From contig JAMWFC010000003.1 of the NCBI GenBank assembly GCA_027475525.1, positions 124,001 through 188,000 on the forward strand: 64,000 bases of DNA. The letters run 5' to 3'. Each line of letters starts with the position of its first letter. Positions within the stretch are counted from its first letter, which is position 1. The notes under the pieces are model-generated. The model saw only the letters and a program-made list of their open reading frames with translations. It was not told the origin of the DNA and searched no databases. Shown piece by piece: positions 55,786 through 64,000 of the stretch. The position numbers and the translations under genes are program-made. This DNA comes from Macrolepiota albuminosa. Lineage: Eukaryota > Basidiomycota > Agaricomycetes > Agaricales > Agaricaceae.

Positions 55786-56006
55786 TAATCTAATACCGTA
55801 CAGCATAGGAGCCTACTAAATTGTCAAATTTAGAGCGCTCTTTCTCCACCAGAAGCAAGACAATCATTTACACGAACACCAATGCATTTTTTATAGAACC
55901 ATACTAATTCTATCAAGGATGTAGTTCACAAGCAAGGGAAAGTGATAAACATGCAAAAGATTTCTGGACAATGAGTCAAACCATGCTGCGCATGAGGAAC
56001 CTCGGT

Positions 56007-57297
56007 TTAAAATGGCAGAAGCGACACAACCTCATCAATACTAATCCTTTCTTCTGGCTCATACCGTAACATTTTCCCAAGGACCAGCTCCAATGCCTCC
56101 AAATCTCCGCTGAGCTCTTTTTGTCCCATTTCATCCCTCATCCGGATATTTTCTAGGCGTTCCCTGAGGTTTACTGTCCTAGGCTTTCCTGACGAGTCGC
56201 CCGAATCCAGCTTGAAGGTGGCATCTTCCTCGAAATATCGATCGCGGTTTTCCCATTTCGTCCACCATCGCTCGGGGAACTTGCCAAACGTGCGAACCAT
56301 ATCGACTATGATCTCGTCTCGCTCGTTGAAAAATGAATATAGAAACCTGTGGTTGCTGAACATCTCGTAGATCAGGCATGCGAGAGACCAAATGTCAATT
56401 TTGGGACTAATAAGCGGGTCCTGGAAAATGATTTCAGGAGCAGCCAAAGAGATTGGGGTGTGGGGGAATGGTTTCTCTGGATCAGCCACAAGGAATGATT
56501 CGCCGAAATCCGTTATCTTGATTGAGCAATCGTTCGAATCGAAGGCCATTCCGGCTAGTTGGATATTTGGAGGCACTACCACGTAAGAAGGCGCTGTAGG
56601 TGTACTAGGGGTACTATCGATTCTCCTGACGTGTTTTTTTATAGGTTCCCCAAGACAACGATAAACCTTTTCCATCGACCATGAGTGGAAATCGGGAATG
56701 TCAAAGAGAATGTTATGATGATGAAAGTCTTCAAAATGGTCAGTATAGAACAAGTGAGAAATACGAGTTAATTTTACCTCCATGCACGACACCACAGGAG
56801 TGTAGAAACGCAAGCCCCTGAGCACTCTGCGACACTATTCTTCGCGCGACCGACGTTGGCAGCCTGCCGGCAGCGGTCTGGTATCTGACTTTGCCAACGC
56901 TAGGACCAGTCACTTCGGTGACAATGCAGTGATGACGACCATTCGGGCCCTCAAGCTCAAAATTGTCAAGTAAGGTCGAAATAAATTTTTGCCCAGGGTG
57001 CTGGTGGCCTGCCACTTTGATATGTTGTAGAATCCTAATTTCCGAGCTTCCTGTAGGTGAGGCGACGATGAACTTGATTGCAACGAATCGGTTCAGTTGC
57101 TGATCTCTCGCAAGCCAAACCGTCGAATAGCTCCCGTATCCAAGTTTGTGAACAATACGGTATCTGTTCTTGATTTCATCGTCAATGTGTACAGGATGGT
57201 AGCCACCAGGCCTGTACAATTCAAGCTCTTCGACATTGAATATCCTTTTATACAGCGGTTTCTCGTCTTCCTCGTCTTCAAGATCAACGGAAGCCAT
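56007..57297 (-). CDS. SRPK-like Ser/Thr protein kinase (413 aa)
   Basis: Two exons, 56778-57297 and 56007-56728, joined by a 49-bp GT-AG intron. The N-terminus has the SRPK signature (ELELYRPGGYHPVHIDDEI), then glycine loop GYGSYSTVW, catalytic lysine in VAIKF, and HGDFHHHNILF in place of HRDxKxxN, which is the HGD form found in many fungal SRPK-like kinases. DFGES and AAPEI(I) activation segment residues and DIWSLACLIYEM follow. The family phosphorylates SR proteins, but fungal expansions have unknown targets. The splice junction falls inside HG|D. I chose the ATG at 57297 (MASVDLEDEEDE) over an upstream in-frame ATG at 57351, because it gives the usual N-terminus. A Ngaro element begins about 120 bp upstream. 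Confidence 0.9.
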
Positions 57298-57416
57298 AGT
57301 TAAGCGATTGAGTGATGTTCGATGATGAGGATGGTCCGGTGCATAGCACATCTATTTTCATGTCACATTACAAAGCAAATGATTCCGAGGTCTACTTTAT
57401 TAGACTGAGGTTTTAT

Positions 57417-57575
57417 GGAAGCTGTGCTACGGTTTGCCGGCTAGCCCAGCGTGAGATAAGGCGGATGGTTGGTGTGGACCGTGCTCTTTCCTTTTTTGGA
57501 TACTCCTACTATTTGTTCGAAGTGAAACCTATACTGTTTCAACTTTCTACTTCTTTCATTTTCTATTTACCTATT
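57417..57575 (+). repeat. Split direct repeat A1
   Basis: Begins GGAAGCTGTGCTACGG and ends TTCATTTTCTATTTAC. It matches A2 at 63478-63632 with few changes, most of them C to T or G to A. Confidence 0.9.
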
Positions 57576-57608
57576 TGTCGTCGCCTCAGCTTGAAAATTT
57601 TATATCTT

Positions 57609-59160
57609 ATGTCTCATTCTGATGCTGCCGGTAGTCGGGGTCAACCACCCTCACCCCCTGTGCCGCCTCCGAATGATTCTAGTTCTCCTTCCCAAGCCGC
57701 CTCTTCTAACACCGCATCTGATGCAGTCACTGGTACTCCTCTCGAGGCTGCCTTACTACCTAATGCCGGAATACCGGGTCCCATTCCTGAAGACTTTGAT
57801 TTTGATGGGAAGGTTGTTCCCCCTGATGGGATCAGCCGCTTCCAGTTGCCGCTGACGGTCCGAGTCCGCGAGAATGCAGCTGCAGAAGAATTTAACGACG
57901 CTAGCATCCTCCAAACGATTAACACCAAGAATACTCCTGTCCCTCGATCTCGAGATTTGGATATCGGTCCTCCTCTCAAACCTCTATCTCTACACTAAAA
58001 ATGAGATCCAGGATCTCGTTGATTGCGAGGCCCTTTGTACACTTTTGTCACCTTTGCCTCCTTTGCTTCTCCAGGATATCTCAGCCATGCAAATTCAGGG
58101 CAAAAAGCAAGCTGAGGTTGAACGACAGGCCTCTAGGGAGAAGGACAGGGAGACTGATGGCACACTACAGGCTAATCTACTAGGCTGCATGGAGATGGCT
58201 AACCCAGTCAAGCGTTCTTTGGGAGAATCTTGAGAGGTTGTCATCCCTACCATTTATCTACTTAACATTTGAAACTGTTTTTCCCCACCTCTTCATTTCT
58301 TTACTAATCATCATATAGACCTAGTTAACAATTCTCCTCAAATGGTTCACACGAAGGTAGTGCGCTCCTTTAACTCAGATGACAGATCTACGGAGAAGGT
58401 GCTACTCCTTGATATTGCCAAGATGATTCAAGCCTGGAGCAATGACGATACATATTTGTGTTTTATACCTATGCGTTTTATCGAGGCCTCCAAGAATCTC
58501 CAAGAGGCTCTCAATCTGCTCAGTAAGAAGCCCTCACAACCGGATTCTACTGAAGGTCCCACGTCTTCCTCTACCAATCATGCCATTGAGTACGGTAAAC
58601 ACCTGAGTTTCTTCCAACAGATCAAAAACTTTGAGGATACCTACTCTCTTTGGTACAAGTTTGAACGAGAAGCTTGTTTGGACATACTTATGGTGAATGT
58701 CATGTTCAACTGATCTAAGTATGCTTCTCGTGTGGACATGATTCTACAATCACATCATGCACTTGTGGAAGATTGTCAGAGGATGTCTGAGCCCAAGGTC
58801 CCATGTTCCTCCTACACCTTGGACGCTACTTTGTTCAGGTCTTCCCCCAAAAATAGTCCGCCGTTTTTTTGAGACACTGCACTGGTGTGCTTCCTATGTG
58901 GGAGGGCTCACCAGTTTACTGAGCACCCAGCCAATGTCACTTACTTCGAAGATGGCAAACCCTTGTATGCCAGGCTCATTGGCAATCAGCTCGTTGCTGC
59001 CAAAAGTCCATGAGGGGGGCAACCTCAAAGAATCTGCAGGGTGTTCAACCTTAACCAACCTTGTGACAACCAGCATGGTAATGAAGCAGTCCACGTCTGC
59101 TCACTTTGTGGGGGAGACCACCCCACCTTTGCGTGCTCACAAGCATGTCTGCGTGTTCTC
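57609..59160 (+). pseudogene. Gag-like ORF of the Ngaro element
   Basis: Starts MSHSDAAGSRGQPP (57609) with a proline/serine-rich N-terminus, then several frame changes, an open part at 58342-58713 (MVHTKVVRSFNSDD; a coiled, helical region), and a zinc-finger-like HVCSLCGGDHPTFACSQAC at about 59090-59146. This fits the structural protein of basidiomycete Ngaro elements. It is broken. Confidence 0.65.
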
Positions 59161-60143
59161 AATGGCTGGATCTGCGCCTAAGCCTCGCCAACGTCCACCT
59201 CCTAAAATGCTTTACTATCCCAGTCTTATGAATAATGTGCACTTCCGAGCTTTGACAGCTGCCTTGTCACCCCAGAATATTGAATTATTCGGATGTGTTA
59301 CTCACCCTTACAATTCCAAAGCTTTTGAACGACTCCTTTTGAAACACGATTTGCTAGACTCCTATCCCCATCTTATTGCCAATTTACAGTGTGGTTTTCC
59401 TTCAGGTACTCTGCCACTATTGACAACCGTGACTGAATTTCCAGGGGTAATCCAAGCATACCTAAACAATGAAATCACAGTGTACCGCATGTCGGGTCCT
59501 TTTTTCTCTGCCCCACACAGAACACATTCTGAGGGGTCCTATATACTCGTCGCCCCTTATCGTGGCTGTCCAACACCCTGGGTTTGACTTGCCAACCAAA
59601 TACCGCATTTGTAGAAACCTCTCCAAGGATGATCCTGTCACTGAGGTCTTCTCGGTCAACAGCTTCATCGACAAAGAAGACTTTCTCACACGCTTTGATA
59701 TAGCTCACATTGTAGCTGAACAGGTAAGTTGTCACGCTGCTAACTGTCTGATGATTGTCTTTGTCTCTTTGTACTTTCTCACTTTCGATGGGCTGCCCAG
59801 CAATAACTGTTTTTTTCTTTCATCATCTGCAATTTTGCATTTCTCATTGTGTTTTCTCAGCATAACTTTCCTTTCTTCAACACTGTTTGGTGTTATTCTC
59901 ATTTCCCTTTTCCCAACACCATTTGGTGTTATTTTCAATTTCCTTTCCTCAGCACTGTTTGGTGTTATTCTCATTTCCTTTTTTGTATCTTGTTGATGTC
60001 TCTTCTTTCTTGGATATGCCGTTTTGGCATTGTCCGATTTCCAATTCTTTTCTTATGTTCACATACTCTTTTTCTATCTCATTGTGTTCTTTCACGTATA
60101 TCTTCTTATCACGCACTTCTAATGCTTATTTTTTTTTCAAACT

Positions 60144-61350
60144 CAGGTCGCTGTATCACCTCCTGGAACGCAGGCATGCAGTTTCAACATTAAATCCTTT
60201 TACAGGACATGTCCTGTCCTTCCAGACCACAAGCCTTTCTTGGTGGTCAGTTTTGAAGGGAAGTTCTACATCGATCACAACCACCCTTTTGGTGCAAGAC
60301 CAGCTAGCAGCAACACTGGTCAGATTGCTAATGCCCTGGTCGATATTTGGTCTGCAGAATTAGATAACAATCATTTGTTATTTAAGTTCAAGAATGATAT
60401 CAATTGTTTCCGATTTCCAAACTCATCTGGTCCTTTTCATCACACCGATTACCTTTACACCCATGACAGAGACTCCGTTCTTGACCTCGTATCCTGTCTT
60501 AATGTCCCTTGGCACACTGAAAAATCAGGCACTGAGTTTACAGACTCCTTCATGTTCATTGGCTTTGCCTGGGACTTACCTCAGAAGCATGTCTCTTTGC
60601 TGGATAAAAAACGTTTGAAATATTTGCTGTGTGTGACTTCAATGTTGGAATCCCACGAGATCAACCATGCAAGCTTCACACTCAGAGAAATTCAGGTGCT
60701 GCATGGCACTTTAATTTACGTCTCCTTTGTATTTCCTGAGGGCTCTTTTCGCTTGCTGGTCTTTTCAAATCTCATGTCCTCCTACCACGGCAATAGATTC
60801 ATCAAGCACCATCTCACCAATTCTTTTATACATTCCTTAAAATGGTGGCAAGCTCAACTCCAAGACATATCTGCATTCTGCCAGCTCCTTCCAATCCGAC
60901 TCCTCAAAGACCTTGGCATATACATTGATGCCTCTACATCTTGGGGGATTGGTGTGATGCTTGGGCATTTCTATTACTCTTTCAACCTCAGATCTGATTG
61001 AAAACATCCTAGACAGGACATTTGCTGGCTTGAGTCTGTAGCAATTGAAATTCTCTTCTATTTTCTGTGACAACTTGGATTCCGCAACAGAAGAATTTTT
61101 ATTCACTCTGATAACTCTGGAGCTATTGGAGCTTATTAAAAAAGTTGCAGTCAATTGATCTATCTCAACCTCTGTGTCTGACGTTCCTACTCAGTACTCA
61201 ACAAATGCATGATTGTGCCTTCTTTTTGTTATATTCCTTCAGATCTCAACCCTGCAGATGCACTCTTGCATGGAGAGTGTACTCTGCCAAACCTTACTCA
61301 TCTAAATTGGGCATTTGAATTGCCCGATGACATTTCTAACTCTTTTATCA
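60144..61350 (+). pseudogene. Reverse transcriptase and RNase H (Ngaro)
   Basis: The 60240-61001 frame has reverse transcriptase landmarks of the DIRS/Ngaro group (FLVVSFEGKFYIDHNHPFGA; SNTGQIANALVDIW; FMFIGFAWDL). RNase H follows with IYIDASTSWGIG at about 60925, ESVAIE, IHSDNSGAIGA and NPADAL at about 61245, in broken frames. The usual active-site double aspartate segment is not preserved clearly. Confidence 0.75.
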
Positions 61351-61999
61351 ATGCCTGACACCACTTTCCCGATGCAAGATCACACCTACAACATTGTCTC
61401 TCCACGCATTTCAATGTCGACACATCTTCAGCCTTCTTCCACTTCTTTACACATTTACGTGCCTTGTTACAGATCTTATATTCCTGAAACACCCCAAGAA
61501 CAAGACATTTACATTTCCAACCATAAAAATCTTTAAAATCAAGACATTTACATCCCCAACCATTAAAACCTTCAAAATCAAGATGTTTATGCTTCTTGTC
61601 AACTTTATTCTGATCCTCCCCACACACATTAAATTTCTTCTGTCCATTCTCCTCCCAATCAATTATTCCACTCTCATTACTCTGCTCCTTTGTCATCCTC
61701 TTCTACTGAAACTATCAAACCTGATGACATTTACAAACCAATATCGACTATAAGCACAACACCAACAAATGTTTACACCCCACTTCATCAACCCACCAAT
61801 TTGAGTCACCAAAAGCCACACAATATCTATACTCCTTGAGAATCTCCTTCTCATCCACAGCCTCCACTGTATCTGCCAGGCAATTCACCTATTCCTGCTG
61901 ACAACCCACATCTTTTAGCTGTCTCTTCCCGACACAATATTTCTCCCTGTACCCCCAATCCCAACAATTCATATAAACCTTTCTATCTCTGACCTCTTG

Positions 62000-63109
62000 T
62001 ACCTGCCGACCGTTGTTTGATTCTCTGGAGAACTCCTCATGGTCTCCTCACAGACAATACTGTATCTCAAAAACTTTCCCTCTCTGTATGCACAAAAATT
62101 TTCATGAGACTTCTATCTTCTGTCAAAGAAAAGACTCGCCAGTGCTATGGTGCAGGCATCCTTTGATTCACTCAGTTCTGTGATTCCAAGCATGTGCCCA
62201 AAAACTTGCACATGCCTGCAGACCCTATTCTTGTCACAGGTTTTATTGCCAGTCACATAGCCACCTGTTTGGCTCAGTCAATCAAACTCTGGATTAATGG
62301 TCTCCATCTCTGGCACTTATTCAATCATGCGGAGTGGATGGGCAATGATCCTTGGGTTAGGTCACTTTAAACCTCTGCAGCTTCTTAAGGTGAAGCCTTT
62401 AAATGACCTCTCCATCATCCTATTTTACTTGATCATCTTCGTCTTCTTCATGATTCTCTTGATTTGACAATACTCCAGAGCTATGCCATATGGGCCGTCG
62501 CTCTCACTGCTTTCTGGAGTTGCCGATGTCTTGGCAAACTTTTGCCTGTATCCAAAATAAATTTCGACCCCACTCAAAACATCTCAATAAATTGCAACAT
62601 CTGTTTAGCACCCATTTTTAACCATTGTGTGATTACAATTCACATCCCTTGGACTAAAACAACTCGTTCCACCAGAGCCAACTGTTCATTAACCCAGCGG
62701 GAAGATATTTTTTGTCCAGTTCAGGCACTCTCAAACCACCTTGCCATCAATCATCCTTCCAAAAGCTTTCCTTTATTTGCTTTCCAAAAGCCATCATCCA
62801 ATTCCTCTCTTTCTTTCCTGACCAAAGACACATTTATCTCATTGATTAAAAGTAACTATGACTATTTCTTTTCTTTCCGCTTTCTAATCCTCGCTTTTAG
62901 AGATTTCATCCTCCCAAAACCTGGACATCGTCCACAAACATAGTTTTCGTATTGGCGGTTCTGTTAAACTTCTCTGTGATGGTGTGCCTCCACACATTGT
63001 TATAAAACATGGTGGCTGGACTTCCCTCTGCTTCTTCATCTACTGGAGAGGACTCGACACTATTGTACCTAACGCAGTAGCCTCTGCTTGGGAGTCTGCA
63101 TGTCACTGA
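62000..63109 (+). pseudogene. Tyrosine recombinase (Ngaro)
   Basis: Fragments in order: an N-terminal SAM-like region, AFWSCRCLGKLLPVS with the first catalytic arginine region (about 62508), CPVQALSNHL, then HSFRIGG (about 62943), HGGW and FFIYWRG (about 63010-63050). The last three hold the second-box His-x-x-Arg and the nucleophilic tyrosine. The frame ends at TGA 63107-63109. A frame change near 62885 and several stops upstream make it nonfunctional. Confidence 0.8.
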
Positions 63110-63387
63110 TTTGCTCAAGAGCAGAATCTTTTCAATGTCTTGACCACCAATTGGTCAGACCTTCTTAACATCTCTCTCTCATGATTTTTGTACAATACTG
63201 CATCCTCTCTCCTCCTACAATACATGTTACAACTCTCCCTTCTCTTACATTTACTTCCCAATACTATTTCTTGTACACAACAACAACATATATTTCTCAA
63301 TACTATTTCTTGTACAAATTGACAACATCAATGATGAGGCACAGCTCTGGTGGGTAGGTGTGGCCAAGGTTGGGGTATCCGCTGTGC

Positions 63388-63826
63388 CCACCACTATTTC
63401 TGCATATGGAACTTCTGTTCCTCCCGCCAAACCTTTTGATATTTTTTGCATTCTGTGTCCCTCATATCCAGCCTTGTTGGAAGCTGTGCTACGGTTTGCT
63501 GGCTAGCCCAGTGTGAGATAAGGTGGATAGTTGGTGTGGACTGTGCTCTTTCCTTTTTTGGATACTCCTACTATTTGTTCGAAGTGAAACCTATATTGTT
63601 TCAACTTTCTACTTCTTTCATTTTCTATTTACCCACCTACCCTCCCTTTTTCATGAATACCTGTCTTTCATATACATGCTACACAACTACATGCTAGACA
63701 GCCAAGAAGGGCCCACCCACCCATCTGCCATGCCCACCACTGTTTCTGCGTACAGAACTTCTATTCCTCCTGCCAAACCTTTTGATATTTTTTGCATTCC
63801 ACATCCCTCACATCCAGCCTTATCTA
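63388..63826 (+). repeat. Split direct repeats B1-A2-B2
   Basis: B1 (about 63388-63476) and B2 (about 63727-63826) share the CCAAACCTTTTGATATTTTT core and the flanking CACCACT(A/G)TTTCTGC and CATCCAGCCTT segments. A2 (63478-63632) between them matches A1 at the left end of the element. Confidence 0.85.
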
Positions 63827-64000
63827 AGATATGGCACTTATAAAATGTGCCTACATCATGTGCTGTGACTTAGTGTGACCAGGGTCTCAGTCACACGTTA
63901 ATTAGTTGCGTGTACTGAGGATATATTGTAAGGTGGACATGAAATATACTTTTTCTGGGCTGTTCTACTATCTTCTAAGTCTTTCATCAATGACTCTGGC
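63827..64000. other. Right flank, no recognised gene
   Basis: 174 bp to the window edge. A short imperfect inverted motif (TGTGAC...GTCACAC) is present, but no gene. Confidence 0.4.

Larger units (their letters stand above)
57417..63826 (+). mobile_element. Ngaro/DIRS-type tyrosine-recombinase retrotransposon
   Basis: The order is gag, reverse transcriptase, RNase H and tyrosine recombinase on the plus strand, enclosed by split direct repeats: A1 at 57417-57575, then B1 (about 63388-63476), A2 (63477-63632) and B2 (about 63727-63826). This A1-ORFs-B1-A2-B2 layout is diagnostic for Ngaro/PAT-type elements, which integrate by recombinase and make no target duplication. All reading frames contain stops or shifts, so the copy is defective. 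Confidence 0.88.

Noticed and set aside
61298..61696. 132-codon minus-strand frame in the Ngaro element
   Set aside because: It is antisense to the region between RNase H and recombinase and has a simple repetitive composition, so it is treated as chance.

Overview
This looks like nuclear DNA of a mushroom-forming basidiomycete (Agaricomycetes). The evidence is genes with many short GT-AG introns (about 41-67 nt), fungal housekeeping genes, a Zn2Cys6 regulator with the basidiomycete 'RQYLLD.F..HRHQCW' core, intron-containing tRNAs, and a mix of Ty3/chromovirus, Ngaro-like and inverted-repeat elements. The species is not identifiable from sequence alone.

0-13 kb: a large, diverged inverted duplication. 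Left arm is about 322-2679 and right arm about 9706-12768. Each arm carries a LACTB2-type metallo-beta-lactamase gene (decayed on the left, intact on the right) converging on a small intron-containing gene of unknown family. A 6,465-bp Ty3/gypsy chromovirus (2820-9284, 5-bp target duplication GAATC) sits in the spacer and is itself split by a 1-kb solo LTR (6013-7024).

13-27 kb: the host gene block. It holds CWC22 splicing factor (+), a Zn2Cys6 transcription factor (-), adenylate kinase (-) divergent from the oligosaccharyltransferase subunit WBP1/OST48 (+), a small unknown gene, tRNA-Asp and tRNA-Pro.

27-47 kb: two blocks of strongly CpG-poor, stop-riddled, transposon-like DNA (about 27.2-32.6 and 37.2-46.9 kb). 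They flank a CpG-rich island with a second tRNA-Asp and a large Ser/Thr kinase gene (33.0-35.5 kb).

46.9-53.4 kb: a CpG-rich element with about 1.5-kb inverted repeats, no visible transposase, one intact intron-containing cargo gene encoding a protein with repeated acidic LPPLF motifs, and a family of tRNA-like sequences with A and B boxes. This is the strongest candidate for an undescribed system in the window.

53.4-55.8 kb: remnant of an LTR element carrying an unrecognised ORF that has a second, more decayed copy at 37-38 kb. 56.0-57.3 kb: an SRPK-like kinase (-). 57.4-63.8 kb: a Ngaro/DIRS-type tyrosine-recombinase retrotransposon with A1...B1-A2-B2 split direct repeats, starting about 120 bp upstream of the kinase start codon.

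Quality warning: five exact tandem duplications with a period of exactly 77 bp (and a sixth nearly exact) occur in unrelated contexts. This is best explained as an assembly k-mer artefact.
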